The notes under the pieces are model-generated. The model saw nothing but the letters and a program-made list of their open reading frames with translations. It searched no databases and had not been told where the DNA came from. 64,000 nucleotides of DNA, taken from contig MEHQ01004215.1 of assembly GCA_008828725.1 (NCBI GenBank), forward strand, positions 171,722 through 235,721, given 5' to 3'. The stretch is from Saccharina japonica. Lineage: Eukaryota > Sar > Phaeophyceae > Laminariales > Laminariaceae. A program made the position numbers and the translations under genes. This document shows, piece by piece, positions 45,101-55,699 of this stretch. Position 1 is the stretch's first letter. Each line of letters begins with the position of its first letter.

Positions 45101-47357
45101 AGTCACCTGTATTGAATTGACAAGGGCACCGGCGAGGTTTAACATTGCAGCGGTGAAATCGGCATGACGGAAGTTGAGTACTCCGGACAGCGTTGGAGGT
45201 TTGTGACTGGGTTCACACTCGGACCAGCCCTGTTACGAACGCTAGTGCTTAACCGTCGTGATATGAAGTTGGTAAACTATGGACAGGTGGCAAAACAGGC
45301 TGAACTTGGCAGTGCATAAACAACCGGACCACCGTTTTTGCCAGAACGCCGTCAAGGAACTCCTGACTTATGTAGTATGTTGCAAACGTGGATCACAGAC
45401 GTTAAGAGAACGACGAATGAGTTCACATGGTGATGCAGTGTGGTGCCTGTAACCCTATAGCAGGTATGCCCGCTATAAGCCTAAGGCGTGCCTACGTTTC
45501 TCGCGTGCTTTATAGAAATCAACATAAGGTCTGACATCCGACGACGTTAATTCGCTGCGATCTTACCGTTGCTAGAGGGTATTCATCTCGGCAACAGCTT
45601 GCTGTTAAGGATTTGATTGTTGACAGCATGCCGTCGACGCCCTCACGTTCGACGATTACTGATACTATGTTTCGCACGAGAAAAAATTGCACGATCAAAT
45701 ACTGACTTCGAAAGGTATATGACGGCACAGTTGTACATTCCAAGCGATGGAACATTCGCTTTGAATGCACCTTTCACAATGAAAATAAGTTGAGTACAGT
45801 CGGTATCTGGTTTGTCGTCGCCAAACAAACTGGTGGACCAACACGAAAGGACAATAGTCTTCTTGACTGTCATGGCCAAGAGCGAGTACTTGCCGTTCGT
45901 GAAGTCGAAAAGAGGCGTTCCGGTTCCTGGGATGTTCCTATTGCCTTGAAACCACTAGCACGACCATAGTGCCCCTGTGCTGCGTTTCCGACATGTGCTT
46001 CGCTACCATAGAACATGGCCTGCGCAAGATGGTATATTCCAGTGGGGTGTATTGGGTTGGCCCCAGGCGCGAAGCGAAGTGTTTAAGGTTTAGTTTTACT
46101 GTTGGAACGCTTATATGCTCCAACCAACTTCTCAGTACCGAGACGGAACCGACGAATGGGCGACTGCCGATACCGTATATAAAACATACTCTTCGTGAAA
46201 ACCTCACAGGGGGGGGAATTGATAACCATCTTCAAGGAATGTTTGCCATTAAACAAGGAGCAATGTAGTTCTTTAGGGGAGACAGGCGCGTCAGAATCCG
46301 AGCTGCGTTGATGTCTACATGAAGACAACATCGTACACGTTTCCTGTGCACAGCCGTTAAGAAAAACGTCAAATCAAGATGAAATTCCAATCAAAGAAAT
46401 TACAACACAACGATATACAAAGGCACTGACACGCACCCCGTTATAGAAAGGGGCGCTAGCCGACCGCAAAAACTGGCCTCGCGCTCTGTGCTGTTCCACC
46501 AAAAAAGAACACCAATGTGGGTTTCATGCAGTTGGGTATGGCCCTTCGTTTGTAGAAGTGACTGTTCAGTACATACAATAAATCCAAGATATATGGGGGG
46601 GGCACTACAGCCGTTTTACCGGGTATTAAAAAGACATAACCGAATTAACCGTAATGTTTTACATACTTCGCACGATAAAGTTGACGCATGCTACGGTTGA
46701 GGTGCAGCGTGATTTTTCTGAGCGTGGTCACTTGATTAGTTATATGCCTCACCCCAAAACTGTTTTTGGCGGAAAGTAAAGGGCTACCCGATGAGCATTC
46801 CCGTGGCCTTACGTATGAAACGAAAAAACGTGCAACGCAAGAACGAAATTCCGAAGATGTTGGGTTTAAGAGCCCGTCATTCCGAAACAAAAGCAGCCGA
46901 AAGGTGCTACCTCTATCGTAGCACGCGTCAGTTAAGTACCTCCATTTCCGTGCACCCAAACATGTACTTGGATGGTCCGCCTATTTCCTCCACAGTGGTC
47001 TGTCAATATGGGTTTGTCGTTTTGCAGGCGACGCTCATTAACGTTCAACGCTGATTCTCCCATTTGCAACAACTGTGGATGTGCCTTCTACAGTAACTAT
47101 TTTGTCGTCGATATAGCTTGGGATATTGCAGCTGCTCCAGACCCATCCACTACAGTATGCAGCCGAGGAAGAACGGTAGCTGCATTAACCCTACTGTTTT
47201 GTAAGAAGAGTCGTGTGCTCGCAAGTTTTTTTTTAGTGAAGGAGGGATAAATGCTACCTTCAATTACAGGAAAAGCATCCATAGTCAGCGCAATACCTTG
47301 CCCTCGCGTTTGGCCATTCGTTTCTTTCGTGGAATTGGCACAGGCAACAAATGACAA
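42178..47357 (-). other. Run of minus-strand open blocks, possible decayed gene(s)
   Basis: Successive minus-strand open stretches look protein-like but change frame: 47097-47357, 46083-46331, 45643-45954 (103 codons, with IPGTGTPLFDFTNGKYS), 45026-45232 (68 codons), 44736-44981 (81 codons, ending NLRWK), 43893-44084 (63 codons), 43559-43834, 42667-43011 and 42178-42642 (154 codons). They could be exons, or pieces of one or more frameshifted genes. Equally, frames of 60-150 codons are expected by chance at this composition. I do not recognise any family. 44122-44460 on the plus strand (112 codons) is in the same state. Confidence 0.2.
46675..46945 (+). repeat. Dispersed repeat family X, copy 2
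   Basis: Longest copy with 39015-39260; see there. Its right end GCTACCTCTATCGTAGCACGCGTCA is itself partly palindromic. Confidence 0.6.
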
Positions 47358-47399
47358 ACGACACGGTTCCAGCCTTGAATACCAAATACCCGGCTTGCC

Positions 47400-48200
47400 C
47401 CGGCAGCGACGTTGAAAACCACAAAATACCTGCGCAACCTACCGCCAGGAAACACAAGCTGGCGTAGATGCCCCAGAAACGGGGGAAACTGTTTCGATGC
47501 TAACAGCGATTCAAGTGGACATACTCCGCGTGACACGTTGTAAAATGGCTTCTTCTCTGTGTGAAGGTGTAGTGTATTATCTAGGAAATGCTGTTCCGCT
47601 TCACGGGAGCGAGACGCGGAAGGACTCTTCAGGTCACCACCGGCAGGTGCCAAATATAATCACCGACATACCGCTAGTATAGCGGCCGTGAGTTGAAAGG
47701 GCTCATGCACGACTGGAAGGAAGTACTCCCATTACCAAGCCTCAGCTACAAGCTATTACACGAAAGCTGAAAAACAAAATGAGTCGTAGTGGGCATGGTA
47801 GAGCAGAGCTGGATGAGTGAAGCGGGATTGGAGTTACACCTGGGAGGGACAAGATAAATGAACTATAACATATATAAGGGATACAACTAAATGTATGTGT
47901 TGTTTATAAAATGGTTTCAAGAGTGAGGGTTAGGACTCCATCCACAAGCCATTGCCCCAGCCACAATAATGGACTATAATACGTGAGGAATATACGATGA
48001 GATCGTCGGAGCGCCAAACGTGAGCGATACATGTTGGTCTACTCAGTTGCAAAAACAACTAAATATGACCACCACACGTCGGAAGGTAGATGCGCCCCAT
48101 TCCTCATTGTGTTGGGAGTATTGACTGTGATATTGTATGTCCAAACAGATGACGGAGCGGGATCAACGCAACTTGTGACATTTTGTTCAGGCTTGTCTAT
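47400..48200. other. No gene seen
   Basis: Short frames only. The 122-codon minus-strand frame at 47285-47653 shows no domain. Confidence 0.35.
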
Positions 48201-48206
48201 CAATGT

Positions 48207-48918
48207 GTGTGTTCTTCACATTAAACCTTCCTTTCTACCCGTCGAAATCCAGCACACCCAGTGTCCGTGCCGATTCTTCATCCTCAAAAGGTACCAGTTC
48301 TGTGGTCACAAAACTACGACACAGATATACTACGCTCAGTGCAGTAAGCAGAGCAGACAATGCAATCCCATACACGACAGGCAAGACCTACCCTGCTAGC
48401 AATCCAGGTGCATGCAAGAGAAAAAAAGAGAAAAAAGAAAGAAAGCGGAAAGGAAAAAAATCTAAAAAGTAACTATACTGAAGCAAATCAACAATCAAGC
48501 AACCAAACAAAAAGCATGACAAAATAAAAGAAAGAAAGAGTCGTGCTTCTCCCAGAGGAGATGCGACATCCAATAAAAACCAAAAAAAAAGGAACTAATT
48601 GAAATGAAATGGACCGAAACAGCGCCAACAGAACAAGACTAAGAACGACAGGAAAGGACAGCCAGCCGGAGCACACCAAAAGCACCTTCCAGCCAGCCGA
48701 GGCAGGTTTGTGCCCGTAGTACAGGAAGGTTCTACCAGCTACGAAGTCGGTCTGGTACCTACTCTGTTTGCCGTCTCTTTCCTGCTTCCGTCCTCCGTGG
48801 TTTCCCTACGACCCCCCCCCACCCTCCGTGTCCATTCCCTCGGGCGCCACCCATACCACGGATACGTAGCACTTCCTACTCAGTTCCGTTTCGTTCTCGT
48901 GTAAACCACGAGAGTCCA
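48207..48918 (-). mobile_element. 5'-truncated LINE, copy L2
   Basis: Colinear with L1 (16396-17105) at about 90% identity by eye. It contains the last codons of the reverse-transcriptase frame (48738-48910), a stop, then about 500 bases of 3' untranslated sequence ending in the TGTGAAGAACACACACA tail at about 48207. Its 5' end abuts the 3' end of copy L3. Confidence 0.7.
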
Positions 48919-48929
48919 GGAAAGAGAAC

Positions 48930-49961
48930 GGAGAATAACAAAAATAAAATGAATACGTACGTAGCTAAGCAACCAAAGAAAGTCCTAGGAAAAATACGGA
49001 AGGCGGAGAAACAAAGGCAAAAGTGATCACGGTAACATAAATAAGTAAAATAAAGTAAGTGAAGCAAATGATGCGAGGGGCTGTAGCATCGCTGTCGTGC
49101 CCCCCTTGACAAGCAACAGCAGGCAATACAACAAGCAAAAATACAAATAAAAATTTGAAAAATAAAAACAAACAAACACAGGGAATGAAAGACCACCAGA
49201 AAAACCCAGGGAAAGAAAGAAAAAAAAGAAACAAAAACACAAACACCCAGTTCGCCATCCGCCAGGCCAGGTAGTACTTCTTTCTCATCACAGGGATAAT
49301 ACCAAGAGTAACAATGAATCTAAGACGAAACGAAACAACACAACAGGGCCGCGTTCGAAGCGGCTACAGAGGTGCGCGGCACGGGTAGTCTACGCGGGAC
49401 TTACTAGTCAGCCTGGTACCTTGCTATCCTGTCGGCTGTTTCCCTCCTGCTCTCATCAGCCGCGGTTTCCGTCCGACTAATCCTCCCCCCCTTCCCATTC
49501 CCTTTGGCACCCCCCGCAACGGATGGGTGACGCTGTCTCCTCAGTTCCGCCTCGACCTTGTGCCACCGGACGATGAACTGTTCAGCCGCTTCGAGGAGCC
49601 CCCTGTACCACTTGCCCACTTTAGTTGCTGCAACGGTCCACATTGCGGTCTCCACTCCAAACACCAACGGGACCTGTGCCGTGGACCCCTTGGAGGCTTG
49701 AAACACCTTGAGGTCTTCAGCAAGGCATTTCTGCCAGGACTTTGGTTGTCCGCCCGGTCTGCGTCCCTCCCCACCCGTCATGGTCCCGAACATCACCCGA
49801 TTGGGTATTCGCCCCTTGGGTTGCCGTGCCACGGCTCCCGCAAAGAACAGACGCCGTTTACGGGTCGTCGTTTCGATGTTCTCGCATCGTGTCTGCTTGA
49901 GAGCCTTTGCGTACGAAAGGGTCTTATAGTCCACCATAACGGCTAAACGCGGTAAGGATTA
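48930..49961 (-). mobile_element. 5'-truncated LINE, copy L3
   Basis: Comprises the coding tail at 49404-49961 and a T-rich (minus strand) 3' untranslated region at 48930-49403. Part of that region (49060-49210) recurs on the plus strand at 63486-63660. The 5' limit is set by an in-frame stop about eight codons before the first ATG, beyond which no reverse-transcriptase sequence is seen. L2 and L3 lie head to tail. Confidence 0.7.
49404..49937 (-). pseudogene. LINE reverse-transcriptase C-terminal fragment
   Basis: A 177-residue frame. Residues 1-60 read LSYAKALKQTRCENIETT, RKRRLFFAGAVAR, then IPNRVMFG. This is the stretch that follows the catalytic core in LINE-type endonuclease/reverse-transcriptase proteins, where a RKRR--FAG-V-R--R-P-RV motif is usual. 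After it come a G-rich linker (GGEGRRPGGQPKSW), a conserved LVFGVETAMW part, a W-Y-RG-LEAAE part and a Lys/Arg/Glu-rich tail. Fingers, palm and the catalytic Asp motif are absent, so it is non-functional. The closest remembered relatives are stramenopile LINEs, which supports the organism guess. Confidence 0.75.
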
Positions 49962-50065
49962 GGTATCAATATTAGTCCATAAAGGTGTGATTCGGCGTCA
50001 ATCTACCCCGACCCCATCTACAGACAGATGTAAAGGGCACACTAAATCCCCAGGCTGGGGTATGC

Positions 50066-50266
50066 TCACATTGCGCTGGGAGTACGGATCACTTTCGTGG
50101 CCGGTTTGAACGCCCGGACGATTTTGTGCGCGCTGACGAACCGCCCTTGCCACGCATACTCGTCAAAGTACACGTATATGCTGGACAACGTGTTCCCTGT
50201 TTTTGAGTCGCTATTGATGTACCAATTCCACACTGACATTTGAAGCGTCTGTGCACAATCCGAGTA
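50066..50266 (-). CDS. Small minus-strand frame, possible exon
   Basis: Open for 66 codons (ATG at 50239 gives 57 residues), with SVWNWYINSDSK, SIYVYFDEYAW and a basic end. An AACTTAG acceptor-like site sits just upstream of the open stretch. Rich in aromatic residues and beta-prone. Too short for any family call. Confidence 0.25.
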   Translation of the reverse strand, partial: YSDCAQTLQMSVWNWYINSDSKTGNTLSSIYVYFDEYAWQGRFVSAHKIVRAFKPATKVIRTPSAM

Positions 50267-50437
50267 CTAAGTTTTTAGTGTTAAGAACGCCGTATTATAC
50301 ATACAGTACTCGTAATTCGTGTACATTCCCCTACAACTAATTTACCTTGCAAAGCGTTGAGCACGCGACCTCGTGCCTAGCGCATACCGAGAACGAGATC
50401 CCGTTGTTTGTCCGTTGGGCATTTTGCCGTGTACTCA

Positions 50438-50635
50438 TTAACTATCTTGTGTTGTCGTGTCGTACACTTGTGGTCCGTACGAGTTGGCGATCTTTCCCAT
50501 GTTCGAAAAGGCGTAGAAGTAAGTTTTATCCATGTAGTGTTTCAAAACCCCGGTCAACGTTGTCCGGAACAGCGCCACCGACCCCACAACGACGAGTTTC
50601 GCCATCAGCTGCACTGTTGTGACAGCGGGGTACAT
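50438..50635 (-). CDS. Small minus-strand frame starting in a TAATG overlap
   Basis: 65 residues. Its ATG (50633-50635) overlaps the TAA of the upstream frame (50635-50829) as TAATG. The N-terminal half is hydrophobic (KLVVVGSVALF), the C-terminal half polar and Tyr-rich. Codons end mostly in C/G. Not recognised. Confidence 0.3.
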   Translation of the reverse strand: MYPAVTTVQLMAKLVVVGSVALFRTTLTGVLKHYMDKTYFYAFSNMGKIANSYGPQVYDTTTQDS

Positions 50636-50829
50636 TAGGTCACTAACACTGACCCCATAGTGTACCCTATGGTTAAGGAGTCATTGGAAAAGGGAATTTG
50701 CTCCGTATGACGGACGAACGGTACAGGTAGTACAGTGGGAAGTATGCCCAGGTTGACGTAGAGCGTCCGTTTGTCGTGTGTTTGCGTGCTTGTGTATATA
50801 TCACTCGTGAGCGAAGCATTCATGCTCAT
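50635..50829 (-). CDS. Small minus-strand frame upstream of the TAATG overlap
   Basis: 64 residues from ATG 50829 to TAA 50635-50637. Thr/Ser-rich start, then LYVNLGILPTVLPVPF and IGYTMGSVLVT at the end. With the next frame it forms a stop/start overlap of the kind used for coupled reinitiation in some LINEs and viruses. Length is compatible with chance. Confidence 0.3.
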   Translation of the reverse strand: MSMNASLTSDIYTSTQTHDKRTLYVNLGILPTVLPVPFVRHTEQIPFSNDSLTIGYTMGSVLVT

Positions 50830-51019
50830 ACGGGGGCACACACGATAATGGTTCTTATCACCGCGCGTGCAGTTTTACCAGTGGTTTGGCGTGCGATTAA
50901 CAACAACAGACAGCAGTGGTTGTCAAAACAGTACGACCGACACCAACAACTAACAGCCACCAACCGCAGATATTGATCAATATCTCCCATTGACTATACA
51001 AGTTAACAGTATCCCATAT

Positions 51020-51345
51020 ACTTACAACGCTAACCCCCGATGTATTCGTTTTGGCGGTATCCCCATTTTTTTACACGACATTTCATTCCCGCTACCCCGG
51101 TAACGTACGCTGTATGTGGTATACCACCAACTACGCACGGTATATCACGTCGTTCTACAGCATTCTGACAGCATTCCATGGTATTCCGCCCAACTCCCAC
51201 GAACGTATACCACGGTGTTTTGCCGATTACCCACTGCATGTAACTGACTTACCACGCTATCCCGAGGTATCCCAAGGTCTAGCGAACGACTTCGCACGCT
51301 GTCCCAACCAATCACAAGGCATTCGACGGTATACCTAAAACTTGC
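51020..51345 (+). repeat. Degenerate short repeats around CCACGGTAT/CCGGTA
   Basis: Irregular recurrence every 20-35 bases of TACCACGGT, CCCCGGTA, CCATGGTAT, CACGGTATA and similar words. The same words recur at 58095-58290 and 58770-58900. Confidence 0.4.
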
Positions 51346-51675
51346 TTTCTCTGCCGATCTGCACACGTTGACGTAAAATCTACTTCTTACCTGTCCGCTG
51401 GATGCTTTGGTCAAAAACACAACGGAACACCGGGATATCAATGGGCATCCTCGTCAAGCCCGTAGACTTTGTTATAGAGGTACCGCTGAGTTCAATACCT
51501 GTCTCAGTTTGTCCCCCTCAATCCGGATAGTGCATATTTCCTGGTATTATCCCAACACCCGTAGTATGCGCGAGCGAAGTACCCCATGATATCACACCTA
51601 ACCTGAAAATATGATTTAGATGAACCCTTCGATGCCACGGTTAATATTTTGTGAGCATATATTATGTCGTCCATA

Positions 51676-51858
51676 TCAGATAGAGACGCATTGTGTTTTT
51701 AGAGATGGCCAAAACAACTTCTTGCTATATATTCGTGGTATTATGCAAGCAAGCATTGCAAAAATATACACTGCGACGTTGTGCGGATACTCGATTGCAA
51801 ACACAGCATTCACGCCTAAACAGAAAAAAGACAGGCACGCATCGAGTATGCCGCAGCG
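51676..51858 (-). other. Hydrophobic open block with acceptor-like site
   Basis: 60 open codons encoding two hydrophobic stretches (ACLSFFCLGVNAVF and VAVYIFAMLACIIP). CTTTTTTCTGTTTAG inside it looks like a splice acceptor followed by GCGTGAATG. Either a chance frame or an exon. Confidence 0.2.
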
Positions 51859-52204
51859 CTAGCACACGAATCGAACGCGAGCCCCGTGTTATAGTTGTCC
51901 TGTCCCCGTCTCGTTGCTCCCGTCCGATATTATCGGAGTTGTGGGAGATAAACAGTTCTGCTTAATCTACCCGTACGTCAGGGGGGAATCGAATCTACCA
52001 GCATAATTGGAAACACCACATCAAACACAGCGCTGTACCTGCGCAACTTCTTCGTGTAGGTTTACCTGTCGGGGGTGTCTTGAGTCAGTTTGACTCCTAC
52101 GTTGGTCAGGTAAATGTCTAACGCAGCCGCGCTATCGGCGTTCCGTACGGTGTCGCGATGCATTACCAAAATTTTTCTAAGAACGGTTTGTCAGCAACTG
52201 GTGT

Positions 52205-52501
52205 TTACTTGACTGCTAGAAATTTACAAGACAAGAGTGCGGCCTTTAGTACGGTAAACAAGGTTTTTCTGTCACCGAGATTCGGGGACACACAAACCAC
52301 ATTATCCCATACCGGACAAGTTGCACTCAGCTGTGCATAGCAATAACAGATATCACCGGTCCATTGTTTTCCTTTAACAATCGACTCAATGTCATGAAGA
52401 GTACATTGGAGCTGTATTGGTTCAACTTCGACCAACGGGATTGAAACGATATGTTTGTGTGGACTAATAATAGATGAATCGGCATTTGTGACAGCAGTTT
52501 G
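52205..52501 (-). other. 98-codon open block, unidentified
   Basis: Stop-to-stop minus-strand frame, moderately protein-like (IPLVEVEPIQLQC, QWTGDICYCYAQ, then a helical KTLFTVLKAALLSC end). No ATG in the first part and no domain. Confidence 0.2.
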
Positions 52502-52599
52502 CTATGAACATGCTGGCGATTGAAATATTTATCAATCTAAGACGACAATAGACTCGGCGTTGTCAACCGCTGCCATGGGTATGCATGAAAAGTGTATTT

Positions 52600-53400
52600 C
52601 ACATCGATGTTGTTGCTTTTACTATGTGTTTTGGCACGGTTAACTTAATCCTTTGTGATACGACCAAGTAGTAAATGGTTTTAATATAAACTCTAAACAA
52701 TAAGGAAAACCCCAACGTGGACTGTCTTAGATGTCCTGTTAAGGCCGCGGTGGGTGTCGACCATCCCCTGGGTCCCGCTTTCAATTTTTCGACCAAAAAA
52801 AAATATATATTTTTTACGGTTTCGAAACGGGACTGTCAACTTTCCGCCCAATGAAAGGCTGGCACGTACCTGATATTAAACAAAAATCGACGCAGAGCTA
52901 TGGGTATCGCTAGGTGGCTTATTTGGGCGGTCAGCACGGCGTGGGCCTGCGGGACCATGGCGACTCCACAAGGTGAGGGGACTACCAACTACCCAAATCA
53001 AGGCGCCTGCTGAAATTTGGCTGTTTTTGGTGCGCTATGTGTTGAGAACCGGTGGGCTGTCATTTTTGGGTCCGACCAGCTCTGGTCCGGGCTTAGGGTC
53101 CCTCACGATAGAGACACCATTAGGGGCTGGGCGCCCTAGCTAGAGTCCAGCTCCCAGCTTAGTGTGTTCAAGGCACCGTTGCCTTGTGGGAAGCTGATCG
53201 GCTGCCCGCAAATCTTCATTCGGTCACGTACAAGCACTCTTTGGGTACAGAATGTTGTATTTGGGTCAAAAGAAGCCCCTTACCGCCCGCCGGAGGTACG
53301 AGACGCCTCGTGTACATGTCCCGCCCCGCAAACGCCTCTACACATGCCTTTCACCGGCGACTTTGAACAATATCGCAGCGAAGGGCTCTGCAAGGCCACC
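52600..53400. other. No gene seen
   Basis: Short frames only. An AT run lies at 52796-52815. Confidence 0.4.
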
Positions 53401-53414
53401 TGCTGCGAAACTGG

Positions 53415-55690
53415 GGCGCGATGCGATGCACAGCAGTAGAAGTCCTGATTTTGGTGGTCGATTGTGTTTGAGGCTTTGTTGCGCAGGTTCGGGTAGTCGG
53501 ACCTCCCCACGCAAAAGGCAGTGTTTTGGAAGGCGTTCTTCTCCGTGAGTTGTACCGCTTCGGCGACGGACCTCGGGGAAGAAAGATAGCTGACGTCTAG
53601 ACGAATACGGGAACATACTAAGCTTGCGTCAGTGGGGACGCAGCGGGGTTCATAATTGCAATACCGCAAACCTAGCTTTCACGTAAAATTGACCTTTTCC
53701 GCTCCAGAAACCCGAAAAAGTGTACTGGATTTACTATACATAGCCTCGTAAAACACCGAAAAAAGATGCCAATGCACTACCTTTGGCTCTGCTGTTCTCC
53801 CTACGTTTAGTATATTGGGCAACGAAACTCGCTGCAGGAAGATAGCTTACATTTAGACGAATCTATACACATGTGGTTTGTTCGAAGTCGTTCACGTTGC
53901 GTGTCGGAAAATTGCAATACGGCAAACCTAGCTTTCACGCAAAATTGATCTTTTCCGCTCAATAATCCCGAAAAAGTGTACTGCATTTAGTATACATAGC
54001 CTCGTAAAACACCGAAAAAAGATGCCAATGCACTATCTTTGGCTCTGCTGTTCTCCCTACGTTTAGTATATTGGGCAACGAAACTCGCTGCAGGAAGATA
54101 GCTTACATTTAGACGAATCTATACACATGTGGTTTGTTCGAAGTCGTTCACGTTGCGTGTCGGAAAATTGCAATACGGCAAACCTAGCTTTCACGCAAAA
54201 TTGATCTTTTCCGCTCAATAATCCCGAAAAAGTGTACTGCATTTAGTATACATAGCCTCGTAAAACACCGAAAAAAGATGCCAATGCACTATCTTTGGCT
54301 CTGCTGTTCTCCCTACGTTTAGTATATTGGGCAACGAAACTCGCTGCAGGAAGATAGCTTACATTTAGACGAATCTATACACATGTGGTTTGTTCGAAGT
54401 CGTTCACGTTGCGTGTCGGATAATTGCAATACGGCAAACCTAGCTTTCACGTAAAATTGACCTTTTCCGCTCCAGAAATCCGAAATAGTATACTGAAATT
54501 AGTATGCATAGCCTGGTACAACACCAAAAAAAGGTGCCAATGCACTATCGTTGGCTCTGCTGTTCTCCCTAGGTTTAGTATATTAGGCAACGAATCGCTG
54601 CAGGAAGATAGCTTACATTTAGACGAATCTGGGGACATGTGGTTTTCTCTAAGTCGCTGACGTTGCGTGTCGGATAATTGCAATACGGCAAACCTAGCTT
54701 TCACGTAAAATTGACCTTTTCTGCTCAATAAACCCTAAATAGTGTACTGAAATTAGTATACATAGCCTCGTACAACACCGACAAAAAGTGCCAATACACT
54801 ATCTTTGGCTCTGCTGTTCTCTTGGGTTTTGTATATTAGTGAAAGCAACTCGCTGCAGAAAGATAGCTGACATTTAGTGGAATCCACGAACATGCGGCTT
54901 GTTTGTACGTACGGACGTTGCGGGACAGAGAATTTCAGTACCGGCTTCAGTATGTATAGTCTTGCCCACCCAGACAAAAAACAGGCCATTACACTGTTTT
55001 CGGCGCTGCTGTTATCCGTTAGTTCGACACATTCGGCAAACTACCTTGAAGACGAAATATAGCTGGCGTCTAGGCGAATCTCGGAACCTATATTGTAGAC
55101 GTTATTCCAAACCGTGCGACGAAAAACAAAATGATTTTCTGCAAAATTAGATTCGACATAAAAAATGTGCTTTCACACGTGAAAAGCGAGAAATTCATAC
55201 CGGCATTAGTATGTACAGTCCTGTCCACCCCGAAAACAACAGGCCGAAACACTATGTTTCGCGCTGCGGTTCTCAGTGGGTTCGACACATTCGGCAAACT
55301 ATCTTGACGACGAAAGATTGCCCACGGCCTGTAAAAAAGCAAGTTCGATCATAGCAAACGAAGTAAATTCCGACAATCTTTGTTTCTACACTCAAGCAAC
55401 ACCTTTTGTACAGGCTTGCTTGTCGACACAAAGCAAAGCATGCCATTCATCAATATTTGCCGCTGCTATGCGCTTCACTCAGGAACAGGTTGCCGCCCCC
55501 CGTACACCCTATCCCCTACGCCGCCTGGTATTGCAGGTTGTTCCGAACCGTGGCCGCAAGAACATAGGCAAGTTATCGCGTCCGTTGATCTTCTCCTTGT
55601 GGCGGCCAAGCACCCTGTACGCGGGGGCCGGGAAGGATGTCGAGAGAGGATATATTGCGCGGGGGTTTAACAAGTTTCTACAGTAGTCGC
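53415..55690 (+). repeat. 256-bp satellite array with homogenised core
   Basis: Unit starts (CCTAGCTTTCACG) are at 53671, 53927, 54183, 54439 and 54693. Spacing is 256, 256, 256 and 254. The units starting at 53927 and 54183 differ by one base by eye. Flanking units (53415-53670, 54945-55690) are strongly diverged and of irregular length. The older edges and young centre suit unequal exchange. Each unit has GTATACATAGCC and GGCTCTGCTGTTCTC. No unit carries a long frame. Confidence 0.85.
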
Positions 55691-55699
55691 ACTCGTGTG

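Noticed and set aside
40674-55690. CRISPR array
   Set aside because: The 380- and 256-bp tandem repeats have no short-repeat/unique-spacer structure, and the context is eukaryotic.
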